Part shown: positions 47,578 through 56,706 of the stretch, one piece after another
Position numbering within the stretch: position 1 is the first letter of the stretch
Layout of the letters: each line of letters starts with the position of its first letter
DNA from: an uncultured Opitutia bacterium
GTDB lineage: Bacteria > Verrucomicrobiota > Verrucomicrobiia > Opitutales > Opitutaceae
Assembly: GCA_903862955.1 (NCBI GenBank)
Contig: CAIPAH010000022.1
Coordinates: 124,001 to 188,000, forward strand
Direction of reading: 5' to 3'
Length of the DNA: 64,000 bases
Notes under the pieces: model-generated
Told to the model about the DNA's origin: nothing
Seen by the model: the letters and a program-made list of their open reading frames with translations, nothing else
Database searches by the model: none
Made by a program: the position numbers and the translations under genes

Positions 47578-48357
47578 ATGCAAGGCATCGCCAATACTGG
47601 AGTTTTCATCACCGGCGGCTGCGGCGACATCGGCCAGGCCGTCGCCAAGCGCTTCCTCGCCGCCGGCGCACGCGTCATGCTCGCCGACCTGCTCCCGCCC
47701 GCCCGCGGACGCGCCGCGGCCAAGGCGCTGCATCCCGTGAACGCCGCGTATGTGCGCTGCGATGTCACCCGCGCCGCCTCCGTCGACCGCGCGCTGGCCG
47801 CAGCGAAGAAATTCCTCGGCCGGATCGACACCGCCATCTGCAACGCCGGCATGGTCGTCAACCAGCCGTTCGTGGACGTGACCGAGCAGGCGTGGTCGCG
47901 CACGCTCGCCGTGAACCTCACCGGCAGTTTCCTCACCGCCCAGCGCGCCGCGCGGCTCATGTTGAAAAATCCGCGCCGCGGCCAGGCGCGTCGCGGCACG
48001 ATTCTCTTCACCGGCTCGTGGGTCCAGGACACGCCCTGGCCGCAGGGCGCGAGTTATTGCACCAGCAAGGGCGGCCAGCAGATGCTCGCGAAAATCATCG
48101 CGCAGGAACTCGCGCCGCACGGCATCACCGCGGCCCTCGTCGCCCCCGGGATGGTTTACGCCGGCCTGACGAAGAAAATTTACGATCGCGACCGGAGCTT
48201 CGCGCGGAAAGTGGACAAGGTCGTGCCGCTCCTCCGCATGAGCACCGCGGAGGAAGTCGCCGGCAGCTTTCTTTTTCTCGCCAGCGACGACGGCGCCTAC
48301 ATCACCGGCACGACCATCCTGGTGGATGGCGGCGCCACCTTGGGCCGCCGCGAATAG
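47578..48357 (+). CDS. SDR family oxidoreductase
   Basis: GVFITGGCGDIGQAVAKRFLAAGARVMLAD; YCTSKGGQQML; GTTILVDGGATLG. Confidence 0.92.
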   Translation: MQGIANTGVFITGGCGDIGQAVAKRFLAAGARVMLADLLPPARGRAAAKALHPVNAAYVRCDVTRAASVDRALAAAKKFLGRIDTAICNAGMVVNQPFVDVTEQAWSRTLAVNLTGSFLTAQRAARLMLKNPRRGQARRGTILFTGSWVQDTPWPQGASYCTSKGGQQMLAKIIAQELAPHGITAALVAPGMVYAGLTKKIYDRDRSFARKVDKVVPLLRMSTAEEVAGSFLFLASDDGAYITGTTILVDGGATLGRRE

Positions 48358-48630
48358 GCCTCTGGCGGCGGCGCCTGAGTCACGACAGCGGCGAGTTTGC
48401 CCAACGCCATTGGACGTGGGCCCGGGGATTTACCCTGCCCGCCCAATCGCCCGCCCGGAGGAATTCCTCACTAGCAACTGGGTTGCAACATGCTAATAAC
48501 GAATGAGTAAAGGTCGTGAGTAAATTCCGCGTTCGTGCGACGGCCATTTGGGTCATTTGATCTGTGCCAAAGCGTTTGGGCCCAACCAATTTAGTCGAAT
48601 TTAGGCCGGTTTTCCTGCTAGCTCTCCCGC

Positions 48631-49056
48631 ATGTCGACCTCCGACCAAAATAACCCGTCTACTTCCCTTTCCGGTTCCGCAGCGCGTTGGATCCTGCTCG
48701 TCGACGATGAACCGGCCATGCGTCAGTTGATCGAGACTGTCCTCGATACCCAGCATTGGGTCGTGCGCGTGGCCGACGGGGCGACCGCCGCCCTGGCCAC
48801 GATCAATGCCGCCCCCACGCCGCCCACGCTGATGATTTGTGACGTTTTAATGCCGGGGATCGACGGGTTGGAGCTGACGCGCCGGCTGATCGCGAAATTT
48901 CCCAAGCTCAAGGTCATCCTCATCAGCGGGCACCTGATGGACCTCTCGTGGTGGCCCACGGACTTGCGTGAAATCTGCTTCCTGACCAAGCCCTTTTCCA
49001 ACGACCAGCTGATCGCCGCGGTCCGGCAAGCGACCGAGCCGGAGGCGACGACCTAG
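48631..49056 (+). CDS. Stand-alone response regulator receiver domain
   Basis: ILLVDDEPAMRQLIETVL; LMICDVLMPGIDGLELTRRL; VILISGH; LTKPFSNDQL. Confidence 0.92.
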   Translation: MSTSDQNNPSTSLSGSAARWILLVDDEPAMRQLIETVLDTQHWVVRVADGATAALATINAAPTPPTLMICDVLMPGIDGLELTRRLIAKFPKLKVILISGHLMDLSWWPTDLREICFLTKPFSNDQLIAAVRQATEPEATT

Positions 49057-49069
49057 GCCTTCGACGGGC

Positions 49070-51022
49070 ATGGATACGAATCTCACGCTTTCCGCGCAGA
49101 TCCTGACTCTGGCGCCGAACCTTCAGCACAGCGAGACCATCAATGGCTTGCTGGTGGTGAAGAATGTGTCGGCCAAGACGTATCTCAAGATCACGACGGC
49201 CCAGTGGCGCATCCTGCGGCTGTTCGGCGAGCCCCGCTCCGTGCCGGCCGTGCTGGCGCAGGCACTCGACGAGCGGCTGTGCCTGCCGCTCAACGAATTC
49301 TTCGAGCTGATCCTCAAGGCCGTCCGCGAGCACATCCTCCTCGAGCCAGGCGTCGAGATCGAGCCCGTGCAGGCGTTCAACTGGCGTCCCGGCGTGCGCC
49401 CCAAGACCGTCGCGCGCCCGCTGGCTGCGATCTTCCTCGCGGGCCTCGTGCTCATGCTCGTCTATCGCCCGGCCCTCCCGCTCTCGCCCAAGGACCTCGG
49501 CGCCGGGCTGTTGCTCCTGAGCGTCACCCTCACCTTCAGCGCCTTCCTCACCGCCTGCCTCGTCCGCGGCGCCGGTGGCGAAATCTACCGGCCCCGCTGG
49601 CAATGGCTGCGCCTGCCGCCGTATTTCGAGATCGATACGAGCGACTCCGTGATGCTCTCCACGCTCGACCAGCAGGCCGTCGCGATGGCGCGGCCCGCGG
49701 TCATCTCCGCCGCCGTCGGCCTCGCGGCCTGGCTGCAGCCCGAATGGTGCGTGCCGGGCCTGATCGGCCTCGCGGTCAGCCTCCGGCCGATCCTGGGCGG
49801 GCGTTTCGCCGCACTCGTCCGCCTCGGCCGCAAGGGCAGCCTCAGCGACTCCGACCACGCCTACATCTTCCCGCCCAACAACCGCCCGCAGACTCGCTGG
49901 CACCTGCTCCGCCGGTCGCTCCGTCACCCTGACACCTGGGCCCTCATTTCCTACGGCGTGGCATGGACCCTCGCCGTGGTCTACATGGGCGCGCACGTGA
50001 CCAAGATGCCGTTCTGGCTGTTGTCCCAGTGGGAAACGGAAAGCGTGCGCCTGGCCGCGGCCATCTTCTCCTCCCTGCTGGCGCTCGGCGCCGGCTATGC
50101 GCTCTGGGAGTTTTTCCACTTCGCCCGGGAACGCGCCCGCGCGCGCCGCCACACCTACCGGCTCTGGAAAACCCGCTGGTTCACCGCCAAGAAAATGGTG
50201 CTGCTCGAGGGCAACCGACTCAAGGCCGTCACCGAGTCCCCCCTTTTCCGCACGCTGCAGCCCCCCGAGCGCCAACAGCTCGCCCGGCTCATGCACACGT
50301 CGCGCTACGGTGCCTGGTCTGCCCTGCCGACGCACGGCCCCGTGCCCACGCAGGTGTCGCTCATCGTCAGCGGCACGGTCGGTCTCTACCGCAAGCTGCC
50401 CTCCGGCCGCTCGAGCCGCGTCCAGGTCCTCAGCGAGGGCGACGTCATCGGGCTCCACGACCTCGCCGACCCGAAACAGCCAAGCTACGTCGTGCGTTCG
50501 CTCACGCCGGTCACGCTGCTCACCCTGGACCGTTCCCAGGTCGAGGCGATCGCCATCCCGCGCATCGCCCGCACCGTGCTCACCGACACCATCCTCAAGC
50601 TGCCCTTCCTGCGGCGCATTTCGCTCTGCCAAAACTGGCATTTCCAGGCGATCGAGCGCTTCGCCCATCTCTCCAGCATCACGGACTACACGTCCGGCAG
50701 CGTCATTTTCCCGGAAAACGAGTTCAACGAGAACTTCTTCATCATCTTCGAGCAGGACGCCACCGTCACCCGTAACGGCCGCCGCCTCGCGGTGATCCAC
50801 GCCGGCGACTTCTTCGGCGAGATCGGCCTCCTGCAAAACAGCGCGTCCAACGCGCAGGTGAGCGCAAAACAGGACATGCGCTGCCTCAGCATCTCCCGCG
50901 TCGAGTTCCTCCGCTTCGTCACCCACAACCATACCGTGGCTCTGGAACTGGAGCGCGTGAGCTCGAAGCGCCTCGGCCGCCCGATCTTCCCGCTGAAGAA
51001 GGGCAACTTCCGCTCGACGTAG
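49070..51022 (+). CDS. Membrane protein with PqqD-like N-terminus, M50-like segment without HExxH, and two C-terminal cNMP-binding-like domains
   Basis: INGLLVVKNVSAKTYLKITTAQWRILRLFGEPRSVPAVLAQALDE; ACLVRGAGGEIY...PYFEIDTSDSVMLSTLDQQAVAMARPAVIS; GDVIGLHDL and GDFFGEIGLLQNSASNAQV. Confidence 0.7.
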   Translation: MDTNLTLSAQILTLAPNLQHSETINGLLVVKNVSAKTYLKITTAQWRILRLFGEPRSVPAVLAQALDERLCLPLNEFFELILKAVREHILLEPGVEIEPVQAFNWRPGVRPKTVARPLAAIFLAGLVLMLVYRPALPLSPKDLGAGLLLLSVTLTFSAFLTACLVRGAGGEIYRPRWQWLRLPPYFEIDTSDSVMLSTLDQQAVAMARPAVISAAVGLAAWLQPEWCVPGLIGLAVSLRPILGGRFAALVRLGRKGSLSDSDHAYIFPPNNRPQTRWHLLRRSLRHPDTWALISYGVAWTLAVVYMGAHVTKMPFWLLSQWETESVRLAAAIFSSLLALGAGYALWEFFHFARERARARRHTYRLWKTRWFTAKKMVLLEGNRLKAVTESPLFRTLQPPERQQLARLMHTSRYGAWSALPTHGPVPTQVSLIVSGTVGLYRKLPSGRSSRVQVLSEGDVIGLHDLADPKQPSYVVRSLTPVTLLTLDRSQVEAIAIPRIARTVLTDTILKLPFLRRISLCQNWHFQAIERFAHLSSITDYTSGSVIFPENEFNENFFIIFEQDATVTRNGRRLAVIHAGDFFGEIGLLQNSASNAQVSAKQDMRCLSISRVEFLRFVTHNHTVALELERVSSKRLGRPIFPLKKGNFRST

Positions 51023-51033
51023 GCACCAGAGAA

Positions 51034-51107
51034 TTGGCCGCAAAGAGGCGCAAGAGCGGCCAGCCAGCCGTGGATTCCTGCGCGTGCTTGCGCCGCTTTG
51101 CGGCCAA
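51034..51107. repeat. Intergenic palindrome, GGCCGCAAAGAGGCGCAA word family
   Basis: TTGGCCGCAAAGAGGCGCAAG ... CTTGCGCCGCTTTGCGGCCAA. Confidence 0.8.
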
Positions 51108-51120
51108 ATCTTCCGTTCGC

Positions 51121-52374
51121 CTATCCGCAGACTTCGCGGTGCACGGCGATCACGGAGTCCGCGATGTAGTCCGCGTCCGCCGTCGTGTAGAGCCAGCCCA
51201 GCGGCAGCGCGATGAAGCGCTTCGTCAAATCCTCCGTGCGGGGGAAATCCACCGCGCGGTAGCCTTCCGCCGGCCAGATCGGGAAATCGCGGAACGGTGA
51301 CGCCCCCGGCGCGTGCGCCAGCCCGGTCTTCACGTAGTCGCGGCCGTATTGCGGATACGTGCCCGTGCGCTGGCCGCAGTTCACGTTGCGCGCGTCCAGC
51401 TTCTCGCGGAACGGCGTCACGAGTTCGGCGCGATCGAGGAAGAAATACGGCTCGAAGCCAAAGGATCCCGCCGGGTCGGCTTCATGCCGCAACGCCAGGC
51501 CCTTCAACCCGGCCAGCCGCGGCAGGATCCGCGCCGCCAGCGCCCGGCAATGGTCGCGGATCTTGTCCACCTTGCGCAGCTGCGCGAGCGCCACCGCCGC
51601 AGTCAGCTCCGACATCCGGAATTGTCCGCCCGCAAACGCCGGCTCGCGCGGCGGCACCAGCGCGGCGTGATACGGCCGATAGTTGCCTAGGTCGTGAAAC
51701 CGCACCGCGCGTTCGTAGAGCCGCTGGTCCCGCGTCACCACCATCCCGCCTTCGCCCGACGTCGCGACTTTGTTGTTCTGAAAACTGTAGGTCGAAATGT
51801 CGCCCCACGAGCCGACCTGCCGCCCGCGGTAGCGCGTGCCCAGCGACTGCGCGCAATCCTCGACCACATAAATTCCGCGGCGGTGCGCCTCGTGCAGGAT
51901 CGGCTCCATCGCCGCCGCCACACCCTGGTAATGCACCACGATCACGGCGCGCGTTCGCGGCGTCGCCAGCCGACCGATTTCCGCCGGGTCGAGGTTGAGC
52001 GACTCGTCGATCTCCGCCAGCACCGGGCGCGCGCCGACGCGCACGATCGCGGTGAAGCACGAGATCCAGCTCCAGGCATTGACGATGACCTCGTCGCCCG
52101 GCCCGATCGCCGCCGCCGCCAGCGCGACTTCCAACGCGCCCGAGCCGCTCGTCACACCCAGCGCGTAGTCGCTGCCGATGTAGGCGCGAAATTCCTTCTC
52201 CAGCTGCGCGGCCATCGGCGGTGGTTTCGCCGGGTCCATGCCGTAGTAGCGAAAGGGCTCCTTGCGGCGCAGCACATCGAGGACAAGCGCCTCCTCCTCG
52301 GGGCCGATGGCTTGGAAGCCAAGGCCGGGAACCGGGCGCGGACGAAGGGCGGGGACGGTCATGGCCACAGTCAT
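51121..52374 (-). CDS. DegT/DnrJ/EryC1/StrS family aminotransferase
   Basis: YALGVTSGSGALEVALAAAAIGPGDEVIVNAWSWISC; VVEDCAQSLGTRYRGRQVG; YSFQNNKVATSGEGG. Confidence 0.92.
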   Translation of the reverse strand: MTVAMTVPALRPRPVPGLGFQAIGPEEEALVLDVLRRKEPFRYYGMDPAKPPPMAAQLEKEFRAYIGSDYALGVTSGSGALEVALAAAAIGPGDEVIVNAWSWISCFTAIVRVGARPVLAEIDESLNLDPAEIGRLATPRTRAVIVVHYQGVAAAMEPILHEAHRRGIYVVEDCAQSLGTRYRGRQVGSWGDISTYSFQNNKVATSGEGGMVVTRDQRLYERAVRFHDLGNYRPYHAALVPPREPAFAGGQFRMSELTAAVALAQLRKVDKIRDHCRALAARILPRLAGLKGLALRHEADPAGSFGFEPYFFLDRAELVTPFREKLDARNVNCGQRTGTYPQYGRDYVKTGLAHAPGASPFRDFPIWPAEGYRAVDFPRTEDLTKRFIALPLGWLYTTADADYIADSVIAVHREVCG

Positions 52375-52481
52375 TTTCCTCCGCGCCGCGAATGACAAAT
52401 CATAACTGCGCCCGCCGGAAGGGTTGAATAAACACAATTCCCGCGTTGCTGCGCTTTGCGCGGACGGCTTGGGTGCACGCG

Positions 52482-54521
52482 ATGAACCCCGCCGTCGACG
52501 CTCCCCGCGACCTCGGCATCCCCGTCAAGGGCGTGAGCTGGGCCCGGCTGCATCCCGGCAAAACCGCCGACGGCCGTGCTTCACTGCTGGCGTCGATGAG
52601 CCAGAACAACGGCGGGCTCTTCGTCATCGATATCGATTTGGAAACGGGCCGCTGCCGGCAATTCGCGGTGCATGATCCCGTCAACTCGACCTTCTCCGCC
52701 GCCTCGTTCCGCTCCCTGCTGAGCGGCATCCTCTACATCGTGTCGGGCTGGGACGGGCACCTGCATCGCTTCGACGCCAACCACCCCGACCGCGGTCTGG
52801 AGGATCTCGGGCGGATTTATCCCGCCGCCGGCGACATCGCCCCGATCGGGATCAACGAGGGACCCGACGGCGTTCTCTGGATTGGCACCTACCCTGGTGC
52901 GACGCTCACAAGCTACGACCCCGCCACGAGGAAGTTCACGTGTTTCGGAAAGAAGGACGACACCGACAATTATCTCTACCCGCTGGCCGGCGACGATGGC
53001 TCGCTCGCGGGCATCGTGAAATTCGGCCGGCCGCACCTGCTGCTCTTCGACCCCAAGACGGGCGAGCACCGCGAGGCCGGCCCGTCCGTCACCGACCCGA
53101 CCGACAAGGCGCAATTCCTGAAATTCTTCAAAGGCACCGACGGCCGGCTCTACCTCGACTCGCACGCGGGAAAATTCCGCGTGGACCAACTCAATCTCTC
53201 ACCGGTTGACGAGCTGCCAGCGCCGCTCCCGGGCATCCACGCCACCTACAAACACGCCTACCAGGCGCCCGCCGAGATGCCGGGCGGCTGGACTGCACAA
53301 TTCCTGGACGACGGCATCAACGGCGTCGGCGTGCCGCGCCACGTCCTGCTCACGAACCGCGACCCGCTCGTGCCCAGCCGCCAGCTGCACCTGGATTGGG
53401 TCGGCGGCGGTTCCAACCTCCACATCATCGACGTCGGCCCCGACGGCCACCTCTATGGCTCGAGTTATATGCCGAATCGACTGTGGCGCGCCAAAGTCGA
53501 TTCGCCCGCCGCAGGGCTGCCGAAGGAGGGCCTGCGCCCTGTTAACGCCAGTGAGCCACTTCCCCCGGACTCCGCCCACCTCGAAGACCTCGGCGAACAC
53601 ACCTTCGCCGGCGGCGAGGTCTACTCGATGGCCTGCCTCGACGGAAAACTCTACCTCGGTTCCTACCCCGAGGCGCGGTTGTCGGTGTTTGATCCCGTCA
53701 AACCGCTGCACTTCGGCACCGGCCCCAACGACAATCCCCGCGACCTCGGCCGCCTCGACCACATCGGCTTTCGCCCCAATGCGATGGTCGTCACCCCTGA
53801 TGGACGACTTTGGATGGGCGCCAGCCCCGACTATGGCCTCTACGGCGGCACGCTCGCGTGGTTCAACCCGCAGACCAGCGAGAAAAAATCCCACCGCACC
53901 GTCGTGCCCGAAACCACGCCCGACTCGATGCTGTGGCTGCCGGAGCTGAAGCAAATCCTCATCGGTCTCAGCATCGAGCCCGGCACCGGCATGCCCGTGA
54001 AACGCCTGCAGGGCGCATTCGCGCTCTGGGATCCCGCGAAGGACGTCCTCGCCTGGTCCGGCGATCTCGGACTCGACGACCTCGCCGACGTCACCTCCTT
54101 CGCGCCGGCCGGCCGCGGCCTCGTCTACGCGCTCATCGGCCGTGGCGACCACATCCTCACCGCCGGCGCGCCTGAAATCCGCCCGCGGCTCGCGCTGATC
54201 GACCCCGCCAAGCGCGCCGTCGTCGCGTCCGCGTGGTTGCCCGAGGATTACGGCCCGCTTTCCTGGCACGGATTGTTCTCGTTGCGCGTCGGTCCCGGCG
54301 GTGTGGTCTACGGCGCCACCGGCTATTGCGTCTTCCGCATCCGGCCCGGCACCTGCGACGTCGAGCGCGTCTGGCAGGGCGACGCGCCCCAGAAACGCCC
54401 CGGCACGGTGTGGCTCACGGCGTCCTCGCCCAACGTCATCGACGTCGTCGGCCCGATCGTCGGCCGCCAGTTTTACTTTGCCACCGGCTGGCGCCTGCGT
54501 GTGCTGAATCTTCCAGAATGA
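52482..54521 (+). CDS. Beta-propeller-like protein, no obvious signal peptide
   Basis: Repeated GPDGVLWIGTYPGATLTSYDPATRKFTCFG-type blades; LASMSQNNGGLFVIDIDLETGRCRQF. Confidence 0.7.
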   Translation: MNPAVDAPRDLGIPVKGVSWARLHPGKTADGRASLLASMSQNNGGLFVIDIDLETGRCRQFAVHDPVNSTFSAASFRSLLSGILYIVSGWDGHLHRFDANHPDRGLEDLGRIYPAAGDIAPIGINEGPDGVLWIGTYPGATLTSYDPATRKFTCFGKKDDTDNYLYPLAGDDGSLAGIVKFGRPHLLLFDPKTGEHREAGPSVTDPTDKAQFLKFFKGTDGRLYLDSHAGKFRVDQLNLSPVDELPAPLPGIHATYKHAYQAPAEMPGGWTAQFLDDGINGVGVPRHVLLTNRDPLVPSRQLHLDWVGGGSNLHIIDVGPDGHLYGSSYMPNRLWRAKVDSPAAGLPKEGLRPVNASEPLPPDSAHLEDLGEHTFAGGEVYSMACLDGKLYLGSYPEARLSVFDPVKPLHFGTGPNDNPRDLGRLDHIGFRPNAMVVTPDGRLWMGASPDYGLYGGTLAWFNPQTSEKKSHRTVVPETTPDSMLWLPELKQILIGLSIEPGTGMPVKRLQGAFALWDPAKDVLAWSGDLGLDDLADVTSFAPAGRGLVYALIGRGDHILTAGAPEIRPRLALIDPAKRAVVASAWLPEDYGPLSWHGLFSLRVGPGGVVYGATGYCVFRIRPGTCDVERVWQGDAPQKRPGTVWLTASSPNVIDVVGPIVGRQFYFATGWRLRVLNLPE

Positions 54522-56533
54522 AACTGTCCGCCCTGCTCGCCGTCCTGCTGTCCATTGCTTCCCCCATGATCGCCTCCCCCGCCGCCCCTGCCGGAGAAAT
54601 CATCGTGCGCGACCTCGGCGTGCCGATCAAAGCCGTCAACTGGGTGCGACTGCACCCGGGCCGCGACCCCGACGGCCAGGCGTCCCTCCTCGCGTCGATG
54701 GGCCAGAACAACGGCGGCCTCTTCGTGATCGATATCGACCTCGCCACCGGCCACTGCCGCCAGTTCAACGCCCCGTCCGCGAAGATGCAGTATCCCACGG
54801 GCTTCTTCCGCAGCCCGCGCACCGGCGCGCTTTACGTCGGCGAGCACACCACCGGCCATCTCCTGCGCTACGATCCCGCCCACGCCGACCGCGGCCTCGA
54901 GGACCTCGGCGTGATCGACGGCGAGCACGCCACGTTCCCGACCGGCATCACCGAGTCGCCCGACGGCGCGATCTGGGTCGGCGCCTACCCCGACTGCACG
55001 CTCACGCGTTTCGACCCCGCCACGGGCAAGTTCACCCGCTTCGGGTCGATGGACGACACCGACAAATACCTCTACCCGATCTGTGGCACCGACGGCACCC
55101 TCGCCGCCCTGACCAAGGTCGTCCACCCGCACCTGATCGTCATCGATCCCAAGACCGGCGCCCACCAGACCCTCGGCCCCGTGGTCTCGCCCGAGGACAA
55201 AGCCCAGCACGTGCTGTTCTACAAGGGCCTCGACGGATTCCTCTATTACGAGACGCATGCCGGCAACTTCCGCGTCCGGGGCACGCAGCTCGAGCCCGCC
55301 GCTTACCTGCCGATGCCACTGCCGCCGTTCGCCTCGGCCGGCCACCTCACCGTGCCATTCCGCGACACGCTGCCCATGCCCGATGGCACGGTCGCGACGT
55401 GGGATGACGGCGACGAGGGCGGCGCGGGCACGTTCCGCCGCATTCGCCTGACCAGCACCAATCCCACGGTTGCGCCGCGCCTGATCAACCTCGACTGGCA
55501 CGGGGACGGCTCGAACCTCTTCGTCCTGCACCGCGGCCTCGACGGCAATCTCTATGGCTCGAGCTTCCTGCCCGAGCACATTTTCCGCTGCGCGCCGGAC
55601 GGCAGCGGCATGATCAACCTCGGCCGCTGCAGCCTCATGCTCGGCGAGGCCTACACCATCGGCAACTTCAGCGACGGCACGATGTGCTTCGGCTCGTATC
55701 CGCACTCCAACATTTCCCTCTACGATCCCAAGCGTCCGTGGCGCTTCGGCGCCGATTCCGACGGCAACCCGCGCGACATCGGCCGGCTCGACGACATCGG
55801 CATCCGCCCGGTGGGCATGGCCATCATCCCCGCGCTGACCAAAGCCGACGGCTCGCCGGTGCACGAGAAGATGTGGATTGGCAACATGCCGGACTACGGC
55901 ATCTGGGGCGGCACGCTCGCCTGGCTCGACCCCAAGAGCCTGGCGTCGGCCAGTCATCGCAACCTCGTCCCTGATTGCGCGCCCTTTTCGCTGCTCTTCC
56001 TGCCGGAATCGAAGCAGCTCCTTGTCGGCATGAGCGTCGAGGGCGGCACCGGCACCAAGCCCAAGGCCAAGCACGGCGCGTTCGTCATCTGGGATCCCAT
56101 CGAGGACAAGGCGGTCTACTCCGGCGACTTCGGGATCAAGAACCTGCCGGACGTCAGCGCCTTGGTCCCCGCCGACCATGGCCAGGTGTATGCCCTGCTC
56201 AGCTACACGCGCTGGACCGCCGAGCTGCTCGGCGCCGGCCCCGCCCGCATCGCGCTCGTCGATCCCACGACCCGCAAGGTCCTCGCCGAGTCAACGATCC
56301 CCGCAGAATTCGGCCGCGCCACCGAGCAGATCCAATTCACCCTCTTCCGCGGACCCGACGGCGTCTACGGCATCACCGAACAGACACTCTACCGCGTGAA
56401 GCCCGGCACCTGCGATTTGGAAGTTGTTTACCGCATGCCCGCTGGCGACCAGTTCGACATCCCCGGCCCGTGGATCGGCAAAACCTTCACCTTCGCCACC
56501 GGCTGGCACCTGCGTGCGCTGACGCTGCCGTGA
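54518..56533 (+). CDS. Beta-propeller-like protein with signal peptide, tandem paralog
   Basis: MKLSALLAVLLSIASPMIASPAAPA leader; LASMGQNNGGLFVIDIDLATGHCRQF; SPDGAIWVGAYPDCTLTRFDPATGKFTRFG; ATGA overlap. Confidence 0.75.
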   Translation: MKLSALLAVLLSIASPMIASPAAPAGEIIVRDLGVPIKAVNWVRLHPGRDPDGQASLLASMGQNNGGLFVIDIDLATGHCRQFNAPSAKMQYPTGFFRSPRTGALYVGEHTTGHLLRYDPAHADRGLEDLGVIDGEHATFPTGITESPDGAIWVGAYPDCTLTRFDPATGKFTRFGSMDDTDKYLYPICGTDGTLAALTKVVHPHLIVIDPKTGAHQTLGPVVSPEDKAQHVLFYKGLDGFLYYETHAGNFRVRGTQLEPAAYLPMPLPPFASAGHLTVPFRDTLPMPDGTVATWDDGDEGGAGTFRRIRLTSTNPTVAPRLINLDWHGDGSNLFVLHRGLDGNLYGSSFLPEHIFRCAPDGSGMINLGRCSLMLGEAYTIGNFSDGTMCFGSYPHSNISLYDPKRPWRFGADSDGNPRDIGRLDDIGIRPVGMAIIPALTKADGSPVHEKMWIGNMPDYGIWGGTLAWLDPKSLASASHRNLVPDCAPFSLLFLPESKQLLVGMSVEGGTGTKPKAKHGAFVIWDPIEDKAVYSGDFGIKNLPDVSALVPADHGQVYALLSYTRWTAELLGAGPARIALVDPTTRKVLAESTIPAEFGRATEQIQFTLFRGPDGVYGITEQTLYRVKPGTCDLEVVYRMPAGDQFDIPGPWIGKTFTFATGWHLRALTLP

Positions 56534-56539
56534 GGCATT

Positions 56540-56639
56540 CTTGCCCGCAAATTACACGAATGACCGCGAATCTCAGCCACCCCACATTTGTGAACCCGCG
56601 TCGAACCATTCGCGTCAATTCGCGTCATTCGCGGGCAAG
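56540..56639. repeat. Intergenic palindrome, CGCGAAT/ACGAAT word family
   Basis: CTTGCCCGCAAATTACACGAATGACCGCGAAT ... ATTCGCGTCAATTCGCGTCATTCGCGGGCAAG. Confidence 0.82.
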
Positions 56640-56706
56640 GATCGGGATTCCAATTTTGTGTGTTTGGTGTTTTTCGTGGTGAACAGAGCCTGAGTTTTTC
56701 CCTCCC

